In this document: positions 8,209-17,089 of the stretch, one piece after another
Layout: each line of letters begins with the position of its first letter
Position numbering within the stretch: the first letter of the stretch is position 1
DNA from: Mesorhizobium sp. M2A.F.Ca.ET.046.03.2.1
GTDB taxonomy: Bacteria; Pseudomonadota; Alphaproteobacteria; Rhizobiales; Rhizobiaceae
DNA length: 64,000 nucleotides
NCBI RefSeq assembly: GCF_003952425.1
Contig: NZ_CP034449.1
Location: 7,308,808 to 7,372,807 of the forward strand
Direction: 5' to 3'
The notes under the pieces: model-generated
What the model saw: only the letters and a program-made list of their open reading frames with translations
Told to the model about the DNA's origin: nothing
Database searches by the model: none
Made by a program: the position numbers and the translations under genes

Positions 8209-8425
8209 CCTCGCCCCCGCAACGCGGGGGAGAGGTGGCCGCGAAGCGGACGGAGAGGGGGGACGCCCTCCGCGAAGCCAATGGCGTACGGTGGGTGTTC
8301 TCGTTCGGCTTCGCGTGTGATGCGAGGTGCCGGGTTCTCAGCCGGCTTTGATTTCGCGGAGGGCGTCCCCCTCTCCGTCGCGGCTTCGCCGCGCCACCTC
8401 TCCCCCGCATTGCGGGGGCGAGGAA
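8209..8425. repeat. Composite family-B inverted repeat
   Basis: Two arms in inverted orientation: CCTCGCCCCCGCAACGCGGG, then GGAGAGGTGGCCGCGAAGCG near 8209-8275, and the mirror-image arm at about 8354-8425 (ending GCATTGCGGGGGCGAGG). About 75 bp lies between them. Another copy, with the arms adjacent, is at 46287-46414. The right arm runs into the 3' end of the gene at 8338-8715 and supplies its last codons and stop. Confidence 0.85.
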
Positions 8426-8715
8426 CTGGCGCCTAGCTGGACACTCCGCTTCGCCGTCAGCTCCCGCATCAGCCGCCTCTCGCGCACTTCGATGGAAAGC
8501 TGGGCGCTCGACGGGCAGAACTGGGCGTTGGCCATCTTGGCCTCGCCGCGAATGAAGCGCCGGATCGCGGCCTCGACGTCTTGAAGCTCGGCATCCTGCA
8601 CGGCGGCCAGATAGCCGCGCAGCTGCATCTCGGCGTCAGCCAGCGCGGACTGCGGGAAGCAGGAAAACATCGCGGCTAGCGCCTTCGCCGCCTGCTGCAA
8701 TTCGGCTGCAGTCAT
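8338..8715 (-). CDS. Hypothetical phage-type protein, C-terminus rewritten by a repeat
   Basis: A 125-residue protein starting at 8715 with GAGGAG just upstream; it overlaps the end of the preceding gene by 80 bp in another frame. The N-terminal 90 residues are helical and acidic (MTAAELQQAAKALAAMFSCF, then AEMQLRGYLAAVQDAELQDVEAAIRRFIRGEA). The sequence ends in QLGASSSPPQCGGEVARR, which is the translation of a family-B repeat, so the native C-terminus is probably lost. The type resembles small phage or island proteins encoded beside replication genes, but the function is unknown. Confidence 0.55.
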   Translation of the reverse strand: MTAAELQQAAKALAAMFSCFPQSALADAEMQLRGYLAAVQDAELQDVEAAIRRFIRGEAKMANAQFCPSSAQLSIEVRERRLMRELTAKRSVQLGASSSPPQCGGEVARRSRDGEGDALREIKAG

Positions 8716-9328
8716 TGATCTCCTCGATGATTGCGTTGGCGGCATCGACATGGGTTTTGCGCCCACGCCATTTTTGTCCGGGCGCGGCCGGGCGATCCGA
8801 AACTGCTTTTCCATTCCTGTTCCGCGAAGCGGAGGAAGAAAACGCCGGGGCGTTTTCTTTTGATGGATCGATGGATTGTGGACTCTGGAAGTCTGGACTA
8901 TGGGGCTTATCGCCCGCCTTATCCCCGGCCCTTGCCCGCCGCTTATCCGGGGGCGAAAAAGCCCTTTCCTTCGAAAGGCTTGGGTTGCCGCCCTTCAAGC
9001 CGTTCTTGCGCGCCGCGCGCGCCTTGCGGGCGTCGGCGATCATGCGTCGGGAATAGATGCGGCCGTGGCGATCGCGCGAGAAGACGCGGTTGCCTTCCAG
9101 TTCGGAAAGCAGCGCGCCAAGCTCCCCCTCCGCACAGCCGGCAAGGCGGGCAAGGGCCGTCTCCTCCAGCCCCTTGCCGGCGATCGCGACATAGCCGATG
9201 GGCTCGTGCGCGGCGGCAATGCACAGCATGCGCATCCAAAGGCCCTGCGCCGCGAGCGAGCACAGCCGCAGGTTCGGATCGGACTCCCAGTCCGACCAGA
9301 AGAATTTCGACCAGATCGTGCCGCTCAT
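8636..9328 (-). CDS. Phage replication-initiation-like protein
   Basis: A 230-residue protein. The N-terminal about 110 residues (SGTIWSKFFWSDWESDPNLR, then LWMRMLCIAAAHEPIGYV and a segment rich in LARLAGCAEGELGALLSELE) have the winged-helix look of phage replisome organiser or DnaD-like proteins. A basic linker (RKARAARKNGLKGGNP) and a low-complexity tail follow. Start at 9328 (MSGTIW) rather than eight codons earlier, because homologous-looking sequence begins there; no good ribosome site is visible. It belongs to the leftward early-type cluster. The replication role is inferred from motif style and context only. Confidence 0.55.
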   Translation of the reverse strand: MSGTIWSKFFWSDWESDPNLRLCSLAAQGLWMRMLCIAAAHEPIGYVAIAGKGLEETALARLAGCAEGELGALLSELEGNRVFSRDRHGRIYSRRMIADARKARAARKNGLKGGNPSLSKERAFSPPDKRRARAGDKAGDKPHSPDFQSPQSIDPSKENAPAFSSSASRNRNGKAVSDRPAAPGQKWRGRKTHVDAANAIIEEINDCSRIAAGGEGASRDVFLLPAVRAG

Positions 9329-9360
9329 GGGGTGGGCTCGGTGGCGGGGCATTGGCGATT

Positions 9361-9550
9361 GGCCAATCTCCCCCCTTGTGGGGGAGATGTCCGGCAGGAC
9401 AGAGGGGGGCGCTGTCCCGCCAGCCTATCGGCGTTTGGGATCCTTACCCCACCACAACAAACCATAGCGAAAGGCAGTTCTGAGACGTCGCGTTCCTTCG
9501 CGCCCCCCTCTGCCCTACCGGGCATCTCCCCCACAAGGGGGGAGATTGGC
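9361..9550. repeat. Family-A two-armed palindromic element
   Basis: Two inverted arms, AATCTCCCCCCTTGTGGGGG with GAGATGTCCGGCAGGACAG, and the mirror image ending in CCCCCACAAGGGGGGAGATT, around a core of about 70 bp. Each arm is itself a hairpin. It fills most of the gap between the replication-type gene and the GcrA-like gene. Confidence 0.85.
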
Positions 9551-9569
9551 AGCTCCGGTCTCCCGCCCA

Positions 9570-10370
9570 TCACATCCCCCTCCCGCGATGGCCGTGAAAC
9601 CTGGCGTGGTGGTGCGCGCAGTAGGAGCGCGTGGCCGACGTCGGCAGGCCGCAGCAGAGCATGTCCGGTCCCGGGCGCGCGCCGAGCGGATCGGCTTCGG
9701 CATCCTCGCGCAGCGCCAGGTCGAGCGGCGCGCGGCAGCGGCCGAACAGGCAGTCGAGGAAGCGCATGGCCGCGACATGCGGCTGGCGGCCGGGGTTTAC
9801 CGCAGGCGGCGGCGCGGGGAGCTTGTAGAGATGCGCTTCGGATTTCTGGCGCTCGCCAGGCGCAAGCCAGGCCGGCGGCAAGGCGCGCGCGGGCTTACGG
9901 GGTTTGGTTTTTTTGGGCTTGGGGGTGGCAGGGGCTTTGGCGATGTCCTTTTGCGTGGGGGTGTCACAAGCGGATAGGTCGGCGGGACAGCGCCCCCCTC
10001 TGCCCTGCCGGGCATCTCCCCCACTAGGGGGGAGATTGGCGGTTGCGACGCCGGCGCCTTCCACGAACTCGGCGAACCTGGAAAGCGCGGCCGGCTCGGA
10101 GAGCCCTCCAATCACCGTCCTGCCCCGCCTGCCTGGACGATCCGGCCGGGCATGTTTCCTCGGCCTGCCGCCGGCGCGGCCGCCCTTGGGGTTGGCGAAG
10201 CCGATGGCGCGCAGGCCGGCGTTGCGGTGGACGATGCCGATGATGGCGTTGCGCGAGACCGGGGCGCCGCGCAGCGCGCTGAAGCGGCCGGCGATGCGCG
10301 AGGCCGACAGCCCCTCCTTCAGCCAGGCGGCGATCTCGTCGATTTCCTTTTCGGTATAGGCGGCTGCCAT
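9570..10370 (-). CDS. GcrA-family regulator with a repeat-encoded insert
   Basis: A 266-residue protein. Residues 5-50 (YTEKEIDEIAAWLKEGLSAS, then APVSRNAIIGIVHR) are the GcrA-type helix-turn-helix that in alphaproteobacteria binds methylated promoters together with sigma-70. The C-terminus has the family's Cys/His end (MLCCGLPTSATRSYCAHHHARF). Between them is a basic, Pro-rich linker. Residues about 110-130 (ANLPPSGGDARQGRGGRCPA) are the translation of a family-A repeat arm inserted in frame. The chromosomal GcrA is shorter, so this is likely a phage-borne paralogue. It lies mid-cluster, leftward. Confidence 0.7.
   Translation of the reverse strand: MAAAYTEKEIDEIAAWLKEGLSASRIAGRFSALRGAPVSRNAIIGIVHRNAGLRAIGFANPKGGRAGGRPRKHARPDRPGRRGRTVIGGLSEPAALSRFAEFVEGAGVATANLPPSGGDARQGRGGRCPADLSACDTPTQKDIAKAPATPKPKKTKPRKPARALPPAWLAPGERQKSEAHLYKLPAPPPAVNPGRQPHVAAMRFLDCLFGRCRAPLDLALREDAEADPLGARPGPDMLCCGLPTSATRSYCAHHHARFHGHRGRGM
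9981..10040. repeat. Family-A single arm inside the GcrA-like gene
   Basis: GGCGGGACAGCGCCCCCCTC, then the hairpin CATCTCCCCCACTAGGGGGG, matching the right arm of the two-armed family-A elements. It sits inside the reading frame of the GcrA-like gene, length divisible so that the frame stays open, in the linker between the DNA-binding and C-terminal domains. Confidence 0.8.
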
Positions 10371-10481
10371 CTTCTCATTCCGTCGATTGCTAGGGGCGTG
10401 GGCTTGGGAAGCGCCGGGCTGAAGCCCAAGCGCCAGGGTTCGGCCGCGAGGCCGTCGGTGGGGTTCGGAAAAGGGTCGGGA

Positions 10482-10784
10482 TCAGGCGGGGCGTGCTGCC
10501 CCTTCCAGCTCGCGAAGCCTGGCTTCAGCCGCCGCCCGCGTCAGGCCCGACACCGCCCGGCCCGACGCGCGGTCGAACAGGATGACGGTGCCGTCCTCGG
10601 TGCGGATGCAGCTTATGCCCGGATTGGGGGCCGGAGCCGGGGGAGGAACGGCTCCGGCCGTTCCGGTGAACCGGGGTGCGGGCGGTTCGACCGGATCCGG
10701 GGCAAGCGCCCCGGAATGCGCCCGGACCGGGGAGGAAGACAGTCCGGACGATTGGAATTCCAATGGTGACGGCAGCGCGTTCAT
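10482..10784 (-). CDS. Hypothetical small Pro-rich protein
   Basis: A 100-residue protein whose ATG overlaps the stop of the upstream Cro-like gene (ATGA), so the two are translationally coupled. The first 60 residues are Pro/Ala/Ser-rich and probably unstructured; the last 45 (ISCIRTEDGTVILFDRASGR, then LTRAAAEARLRELEG) form a small beta hairpin plus helix. The family is not recognised. Position right after the Cro-like gene suggests an early phage-type role. Confidence 0.6.
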   Translation of the reverse strand: MNALPSPLEFQSSGLSSSPVRAHSGALAPDPVEPPAPRFTGTAGAVPPPAPAPNPGISCIRTEDGTVILFDRASGRAVSGLTRAAAEARLRELEGAARPA

Positions 10785-11092
10785 GCCGCCTCCCCTTGCA
10801 TGACGGCCGCGCGTTGCATGGCCGCGCGGCCGGCCAGCCATTCGTAGCTGACGCCGGCAATGCCCAGCCGGCGGCTCGCCGCCACCACATGCGGCCAGTG
10901 CTGCGGCGCGATGCGGCCTCTGCGGCGCATCTGCCGCGCCGCCTCGTAGCCGCAGCCGACATCGGCGGCGAAAGCGCCGATGCTGCCCCAGCGGTCGATA
11001 AGCCCCGAGACGCTCGTGGGCAGTCCCTGGATGCCGGCGGCCAAAGCAGGAATCACTGGTAATGCGGAAATGCTTGCGGGATGCTCATTCAT
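10781..11092 (-). CDS. Cro-like DNA-binding protein (carph-isopro / YdaS-like)
   Basis: A 103-residue protein. Residues about 30-85 (LIDRWGSIGAFAADVGCGYE, then AARQMRRRGRIAPQHWPHVV and RRLGIAGVSYEWLA) fit the small helix-turn-helix type named carph-isopro, used by many prophages as a Cro or Cro-like repressor. It starts 80 bp from the divergent S24-type repressor gene, with palindromic operators between them, which is the layout of a lysogeny switch. No Shine-Dalgarno is visible; translation may be leaderless. It is first of the leftward cluster and overlaps the next gene by 4 bp. Confidence 0.75.
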   Translation of the reverse strand: MNEHPASISALPVIPALAAGIQGLPTSVSGLIDRWGSIGAFAADVGCGYEAARQMRRRGRIAPQHWPHVVAASRRLGIAGVSYEWLAGRAAMQRAAVMQGEAA

Positions 11093-11099
11093 GCGCTAA

Positions 11100-11173
11100 G
11101 CGTACGTTATGTACGAATGATGCGCAAGCGAAATCGTACAATTTGGACGATAAATTTCAGGCATTTTGTACGA
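11100..11173. promoter_or_regulatory. Operator array of the lysogeny-type switch
   Basis: Two 17-bp palindromes and a third weak site lie between the divergent genes: GCGTACGTTATGTACGA (11100-11116), TCGTACAATTTGGACGA (11134-11150) and a right half-site TTTTGTACGA ending at 11173. The consensus is TCGTaCA-N3-TGTACGA. The same 17-bp palindromes occur as a pair at 21994-22045. They are presumed targets of the S24-type repressor or the Cro-like protein. Confidence 0.75.
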
Positions 11174-11817
11174 TGATGGATTCCCGGCACAGATTGCAGC
11201 AGGCGCGCGCCCAGGCCGGCTATGCCTCGCCCAGCGATGCCGCGCGGGCGCTGCGCGACATCAACAAAAACACCCTCATCAGCCATGAGAACGGCAACCG
11301 GCCGCTGTCGCGGAAAGCCGCCGAGAAGTACGGCCGGCTGTTCGGCGTCGACCCCGGCTGGCTGCTGTTCAATGGCAGTTTGGGGGGCGACAGCGCCGAA
11401 GCGGCGCCGGTCAATCTCATGCCCTCGCCCGTCACCATAGACGTGCCGATCGTGTCGTGGATCAGCGCCGGTGAGCTCGGCAGCCAGGACAGCGTCGTCA
11501 ACCTCTCCGACTATCCGACCATCCCCACCGCCGACCTCGAGGAAGGCGAATGGATCGCGCTGCGCGTCGACGGTCCGTCGATGAACAAGATCTCGCCGCC
11601 GGATTCGATCATCTTCGTCAATTTGCGCGACAAGCGGCTGGTGACCAATGGCTGCTATGTGATCTCGGACGAGACGGGACGGGCCACCTACAAACGCTAT
11701 CGCCCGAATGACAACCCGCCGTTCCAGCCGGCTTCCTACCTGGATATCCCGCCGCCGGAACTGGAGGGCGCGATCACCATCATCGGCCGGGTGAGAAGGT
11801 CGATAATCGATATGTGA
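11173..11817 (+). CDS. XRE/S24-type (LexA/cI-like) repressor
   Basis: A 214-residue protein. Residues 5-65 are a helix-turn-helix domain (LQQARAQAGYASPSDAARAL, then NTLISHENGNRPLSRKAAEK). Residues 90-214 are an S24 peptidase domain: Ser136 in VDGPSMNKI and Lys174 in RATYKRY make the catalytic dyad with the usual spacing, and Ala99-Gly100 in WISAGELG is the likely self-cleavage site. The protein would therefore be inactivated by RecA/DNA damage like lambda cI. It is divergent from the Cro-like gene and its start overlaps the third operator half-site, which suggests autoregulation. A start at 11176 is an equal alternative. Confidence 0.85.
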   Translation: MMDSRHRLQQARAQAGYASPSDAARALRDINKNTLISHENGNRPLSRKAAEKYGRLFGVDPGWLLFNGSLGGDSAEAAPVNLMPSPVTIDVPIVSWISAGELGSQDSVVNLSDYPTIPTADLEEGEWIALRVDGPSMNKISPPDSIIFVNLRDKRLVTNGCYVISDETGRATYKRYRPNDNPPFQPASYLDIPPPELEGAITIIGRVRRSIIDM

Positions 11818-11947
11818 GGGTGGATCCCTCGGTGCGAGATCGACTTCGGCGGCCCGCTGCAATTTATGCTTGCATTTTAGAACAAAAACAGAACTATATA
11901 GGAATTGCCAGCCGCGGTCGCGGCATCTCCGGGGGGAGGATCAAACC

Positions 11948-14900
11948 ATGTCTCGCCGTACCGGCGCGGTCTCGCGCATATTCGTCGCCGTGCTCTCACA
12001 TGGGCTGGCGTTGGCGGGGGTGACGGTGCTTGGCGCGCTTGCCACGCCCGCCTTTGCCGGGGACTATGCCCTTTGCTTCGGCGACGAAAGCGGCGGTCAG
12101 GGCAGTGACCAAAAGGAAGCGAATGTCGACCAGGCCGCGGTCGATCAGCGCATCGCTGCCTGCACGGCGATTGCCGAAGACGATACGCAAGCGGAGCGCC
12201 AGCGGATCAAGGCCTATTTCTATCGGGGCTCCGCCCGGGACGACAAGGAGGATTGGGACGGCGCGATTGCCGATTACAACCAGGCGATCGCGCTCGATCC
12301 AAAGGCGACCTCGGCGCTGTTCAACCGCGGCACCGACTGGTCCAACAGGGGCGATTACGACCGCGCGATCGCGGACTTCAACATCGTCATCAGCCTCGAA
12401 CCGTCCGCCAGCGACGCCTTTTCCAGCCGCGGCTCGGCCTTCCTTCGCAAGGGCAAGATCGACGCGGCCATGCTCGATTTCCAGCAGGCGATCGAGGCCG
12501 ATCCGCAAAACGGTGACGCCCATACGGGCCTCGGCACCGCCTGGAGCAAGACGGGCGAACGCGACAAGGCGATTGCGGAATATGACAAGGCGATCCGCAT
12601 CGATCCGGCCGATTTCATTGCGCTGGTCAATCGCGGCCTCGCCTACGCCGCCAAGGACGAGTTCGACCGCGCCATTGCCGATTACGACGCCGCGCTGGCC
12701 GTGGATCCCAGGAGCGCCGATGCCTATGCCAACCGCAGCGCCGCCTGGATCGGCAAGAGCGACTGGGCGCGCGCCATCGCCGATGCCAACAAGGCGATCG
12801 AGCTCGACGCCGGGAACGTCGATGGCTACTACGCGCGAGCGGTCGCCTGGGCGAGCAAGGACAACGACGATCGCGCCCTTGCCGATTTCGACAAGGTGAT
12901 CGCGCTCGATGCAACCGATGCCAGGGCGTGGCTCGGCCGGTCGCTGATGCGATCACGCAAAGGAGACAGCGCCGGCGCGGCGGCCGACTGCCGCAAGGCC
13001 ATCGCGCTCGATCCGAAGAAGATTGGCAGTTGCGATGCGGGGCCAGCCGACGCCGAGGTGCCTGTGGCGGAAACGGCGTCCAAGTCGGATCTTTCCTCTT
13101 TGACCAAGCAGTTGGAGGCCACCGGCAGGCAAGTTCGTTCAAAACTTGCTGCCGGGGAGATCAGACGAGGGCTGGAGCTGCAGCAACAGGGCGACCTTGC
13201 AGGGGCGATCAATTCCTTCAGCATGGCCATCGCAGAGGACCCCGACAACGCCGACGCTGTTTACGACAGGGCGGCGGCAGCGGCCGCAAACGGGGATGAC
13301 ACCCTTGCCGCGAGCGACTGCCGGCGCGCTGTCGAACTCGACCCGCAACGCGCCGGTGCGTGCGCCGCGCTCAAGGCCGGCCAGCAAACCGCTCCGGCCG
13401 CGACGACACAGGACCAGGCTGCCCAGGATCAGGCCGCCGCCAGGATACTGGTCGAACGCGCCGGCGCGCGCCTGGCGAAATACGGTGTCGAAGGCGCGCT
13501 GCTCGATTTCGACAGGGCAATCGGCCTCGATCCCAAGAATGCCGACGCCTATCTCGGCCGCAGCCGCGCCAGGACGCTCAAAGGCGACCAGGCCGGCGCG
13601 GCGGCCGATTGCCGGCGCGCCGTGGAGCTGGATCCCGCGCGATCGGGAAGCTGCGACGAGCAGGCTGCCGGCGATGAGGACAAAGCTGAACAGGCGCAGG
13701 ACTTGGAGCAGTCGAAGGCGGCGGACGCCGTCGTCGCTCCGGCTGACACCGCGGCTTCGGCCGAGCCAGGTGCGAGTGACGATCTTTCGCCTGCCGATCC
13801 GAAGTTGGCGAAGCTTATCGACACCAGCGATCCCCGCGTCCTGGTCGCGGTGGCCAAGGGCGACAGCCTCTTGCACGAAGAAAACTATGACGAAGCGATC
13901 GAGGCCTATGAAGAGGCCATCGCGATCGACCGCGAGAGCCCGCTCGCCTATTTCGGTCGAGGCAAGGCTTTTGATGGCAAGAAGGATTTTGCCCGCGCCA
14001 TCGCCGATTTCGACAAGGCCATCGCCATTATTCCCGACGGCGCCGCGCTCCTCACGCGCCGTGGTCTGGCCAAGGGCGCGGCGGGCGACGCGGACGGCGC
14101 GCTTGACGATTGCATCAAAGCTATCAGGCTCGACCCGAAAGCAAGCCGCGCCTTCTTCTGTACTGGAGCGGCCTGGTACGGCACCGGAGACCCGAAACGA
14201 GCGATCGAGGCCTTTTCATCGGCGATCGAGATCGATCCGAAAGACGCCGCCAGCTATTATGGCCGCGGCATGGCGCGGGTCGACGCCAAAAACTACGCCG
14301 ATGCCATTGCCGACTTCGACCAGGCGGCCAAGCTAGACCCGCACAATCCAAACTACGCCGCCGCGCGCAAGGCGGCCACGGCCGCGCAGCAGAAAGGCGG
14401 CATGGGCGGTAATTCGATCATGCCATCCTCGAAGGAACTCGCGGCTTTCGTCGATCGCGGCTATGCGTTCTACCACAAGGGCAAATATGATCGTGCGATC
14501 GCCGAATTCAACAAGGCGATGGCGATCGATCCGCAAGATGCCTCGCCCTATGTCGGACGGGCCATCGCGCTTGTCGACAAAGGCAAGTACGACGCGGCGA
14601 TCAAGGACTACAACAAGGTCATCGGGCTCTACCCCGACTATTCGGACGCTTACATCGGTCGCTCCGTCGCGTGGACCAAAAAGAACCAACCAGATCGCGC
14701 CATCGCCGATTTGAGCCGGGCGATCGAGCTCGACGCCAATGACGCGCAGGCCTATTTCGGGCGCGGCGGCGCCTTCGCCGCCAAGGGCGACTACGACCAG
14801 GCGATCGCCGATTTCGACCAGGCGCTGAAGCTCGATCCGAAGATGACGGTTGCCCGCGAAGGCCGCGAACTGGCACTGGCGGCGAAAGGCAAGGCCGCAG

Positions 14901-16237
14901 CCTCCCAACCAACCGGCCGGCTTCCGAACAAGGCAGCGGAAGACGCTATCGAAGCGGGCGATATCTGGCGCGGTCAAAACCAACTCGACCGCGCGCTTGA
15001 GCAGTACGGCATGGCGATCGCCGCCGACCCATCCAATGCCCGCGCCCATACCTTGCGCGGCTTCACCTATACGCTGAAGGGCGATTCCGACCGGGCGTTG
15101 GCCGACCACAACAAGGCAATAGAGCTCGATCCCAAGTCTACCGACAGCTATTTCAATCGTTCTCTCATCTGGCGACAGAGGGGCAAGATCGACCGCGCCA
15201 TCGCGGATCTGACCACCATCATTTCGTTGCAACCGAACAATGTCGACGCTTATGTGCTGCGCAGTCGAGCCCTGTCTGTAAAACACGATTGCGAGGGCAT
15301 CATCGCCGATTCGACAAAGGCGATCGGACTGAAGCCAACGAATGCCGAAGCATGGTTCAACCGCGGATTCTGCTGGAACAGGAAGAAGCAATACGACCGC
15401 GCCATCGCGGATTTCGATGAAACCTTGCGTCTCGATCCAAACTACACAAATGCCCGCAAGGAGCGCGACGATGCGGCTGCGGCGAAGGCTTCATACAAGT
15501 CAACGACTGCCGACGCCGCGGCGATGGACGACGCCACCAAGAGCGGCATAGCCCTGTACAACAAGGGTCAATACGATCTTGCAATCGCAAAATTCGACCA
15601 TGCCATAGCGATCGATCCTCACAACGCTGAGGCTTTTGGGTATCGCGGTCTCGCGTGGGGACAGAAGGACAATTACGATCGAGCCATAACCGACTATGGC
15701 AGCGCGATCGCGATCGAGCCAAAAAACAGCAGCTATTATTCCGCTCGCGCTTTCGCCTGGACGGCCAAGAACGACCACAAACGTGCCATCGACGATTTCG
15801 GCAAGGCGATCGAGTTCGATTCCACCTATGCCTCGAACTTTCATGGTCGAGGCATCAGCCGAATGATCATCGGGGATTACGATGGCGCGATCGCAGACTA
15901 TGGCAAGGCCATCGAACTCGATCCGAACGTTGCCAAGGTGCATGTCGATCGTGGAATTTTGTGGGTAGTCAAAGGCGACTTGAAGCAAGCCCAGGCCGAC
16001 TTTGAGACGGCTATCCGAATCGACCGGAACAGCCCCGGCGGCTACTACGGCAGAGGCCTTCTGCGGGCGCGAGCGGGCGACCAGGACGGGGCAATCACCA
16101 GCTTCAATCAAGCCATCAAGCTTTACCCCAGATATGCAGATGCTTACACCGCCCGAAGCCTGGCTTGGGCAGCCAAGGGCGATTTGAAACGCGCCAAGGC
16201 CGACCGTAAGAAGGCGCTGACCCTCGGGGGAAATTGA
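11948..16237 (+). CDS. Very large secreted tetratricopeptide-repeat protein
   Basis: A 1429-residue protein with an N-terminal signal or anchor segment (IFVAVLSHGLALAGVTVLGA, then TPAFAGDY). The mature chain is almost entirely TPR units of about 34 residues, roughly thirty of them, with the usual G..Y..AI.DYN.AI.LDP pattern. They fall in four blocks parted by low-complexity linkers (around 395-410, 480-500, 570-625, 800-830 and 990-1010). No enzymatic domain is visible, so it is probably a periplasmic scaffold. GGGGGGAGG is upstream of the ATG. The next gene follows after 23 bp and is likely co-transcribed. Confidence 0.85.
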   Translation: MSRRTGAVSRIFVAVLSHGLALAGVTVLGALATPAFAGDYALCFGDESGGQGSDQKEANVDQAAVDQRIAACTAIAEDDTQAERQRIKAYFYRGSARDDKEDWDGAIADYNQAIALDPKATSALFNRGTDWSNRGDYDRAIADFNIVISLEPSASDAFSSRGSAFLRKGKIDAAMLDFQQAIEADPQNGDAHTGLGTAWSKTGERDKAIAEYDKAIRIDPADFIALVNRGLAYAAKDEFDRAIADYDAALAVDPRSADAYANRSAAWIGKSDWARAIADANKAIELDAGNVDGYYARAVAWASKDNDDRALADFDKVIALDATDARAWLGRSLMRSRKGDSAGAAADCRKAIALDPKKIGSCDAGPADAEVPVAETASKSDLSSLTKQLEATGRQVRSKLAAGEIRRGLELQQQGDLAGAINSFSMAIAEDPDNADAVYDRAAAAAANGDDTLAASDCRRAVELDPQRAGACAALKAGQQTAPAATTQDQAAQDQAAARILVERAGARLAKYGVEGALLDFDRAIGLDPKNADAYLGRSRARTLKGDQAGAAADCRRAVELDPARSGSCDEQAAGDEDKAEQAQDLEQSKAADAVVAPADTAASAEPGASDDLSPADPKLAKLIDTSDPRVLVAVAKGDSLLHEENYDEAIEAYEEAIAIDRESPLAYFGRGKAFDGKKDFARAIADFDKAIAIIPDGAALLTRRGLAKGAAGDADGALDDCIKAIRLDPKASRAFFCTGAAWYGTGDPKRAIEAFSSAIEIDPKDAASYYGRGMARVDAKNYADAIADFDQAAKLDPHNPNYAAARKAATAAQQKGGMGGNSIMPSSKELAAFVDRGYAFYHKGKYDRAIAEFNKAMAIDPQDASPYVGRAIALVDKGKYDAAIKDYNKVIGLYPDYSDAYIGRSVAWTKKNQPDRAIADLSRAIELDANDAQAYFGRGGAFAAKGDYDQAIADFDQALKLDPKMTVAREGRELALAAKGKAAASQPTGRLPNKAAEDAIEAGDIWRGQNQLDRALEQYGMAIAADPSNARAHTLRGFTYTLKGDSDRALADHNKAIELDPKSTDSYFNRSLIWRQRGKIDRAIADLTTIISLQPNNVDAYVLRSRALSVKHDCEGIIADSTKAIGLKPTNAEAWFNRGFCWNRKKQYDRAIADFDETLRLDPNYTNARKERDDAAAAKASYKSTTADAAAMDDATKSGIALYNKGQYDLAIAKFDHAIAIDPHNAEAFGYRGLAWGQKDNYDRAITDYGSAIAIEPKNSSYYSARAFAWTAKNDHKRAIDDFGKAIEFDSTYASNFHGRGISRMIIGDYDGAIADYGKAIELDPNVAKVHVDRGILWVVKGDLKQAQADFETAIRIDRNSPGGYYGRGLLRARAGDQDGAITSFNQAIKLYPRYADAYTARSLAWAAKGDLKRAKADRKKALTLGGN

Positions 16238-16260
16238 ACGGGGATCGGGAGGGCCGGCGA

Positions 16261-17028
16261 ATGTCACCTTGGAAATGGTTGCAAGTGGTGGCGGTCATCC
16301 CCGTGAGCATCGTTGGGGCTGACGTGATGCCAACGACGTTCGGCGGCGGACATCACCACTATCAGTCTGTGGCGATGCCGCCCCGGGCGCTGGCCACCGC
16401 CGACATCGATGCCGAGATCCGGAAGCAGAATCTCGGGATCTTCGAGGCCATCGCCCGGGAATTTCCGGACGACTACGATGCGATGCTGCGTAAGATCACT
16501 GCCGCGGCCCAGGCTGGAAACCAAACAGAAGTGCGCAATATCAGCAGGCAGGCGGTCGCCGATCTCAGGCATAGATACGCGCCGCTCCTGCCCACGACCC
16601 CCGACAGCAATGCTTCGGAAGTGCTTTCGGCGCAACTCGACATGCTCAATCATGTCATGGCGCGCGAGACGCCGGCCACCTGCAACAATTACCTGCGCAA
16701 CGGGCCGGACGCGATCAATGCACCCGGCCACGATTTCCTGGCTGACCTGGACAGGATCGGCGCCACGCTGTTCCGCGCCTACGGCGCCGCCAAAAGAAGC
16801 CGCCTGCCGGCGGCTGTGCCCAGCGATCAGGATTGGTCGCTGGTCGCCGACGTTTTCACAAAAATCGGCGGCACGCCGGCAGAGATGGAGGCTATCTCAA
16901 ACGCCAACCAGGACTTTCCAGGCCTGTGTCCGGCCATGGCGAAATTCTATGAGGCCGCCCTGTTGCTGCAAGGCGAAGCTGGGTGGCACATCAAAACCGC
17001 GCTCCTTCGCGCCATCGTCGAGAATTAG
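16261..17028 (+). CDS. Hypothetical exported protein, partner of the TPR protein
   Basis: A 255-residue protein with an N-terminal hydrophobic segment (WKWLQVVAVIPVSIVGADVM) that acts as signal peptide or anchor. The rest is helical with two cysteines (TPATCNNYL and FPGLCPAM) and no recognised domain. It lies 23 bp behind the TPR gene with GGGAGGG upstream of its ATG, so the two are an operon and the products may work together. The segment HHHYQSVAMPPRALAT just after the hydrophobic stretch suggests a flexible linker. Function unknown. Confidence 0.65.
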   Translation: MSPWKWLQVVAVIPVSIVGADVMPTTFGGGHHHYQSVAMPPRALATADIDAEIRKQNLGIFEAIAREFPDDYDAMLRKITAAAQAGNQTEVRNISRQAVADLRHRYAPLLPTTPDSNASEVLSAQLDMLNHVMARETPATCNNYLRNGPDAINAPGHDFLADLDRIGATLFRAYGAAKRSRLPAAVPSDQDWSLVADVFTKIGGTPAEMEAISNANQDFPGLCPAMAKFYEAALLLQGEAGWHIKTALLRAIVEN

Positions 17029-17089
17029 GCTCCGCACCGGATTTCCCGCAAAGGCCAGCGCAAAGCCGCGTTCCTTCGGCGCTTGGCCC

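Noticed and set aside
9361..10046. Possible CRISPR-like array from the recurring C/G-rich hairpins
   Set aside because: Copies are few, inverted, unevenly spaced and scattered over the whole window, and no cas genes are present; they are dispersed palindromic elements.
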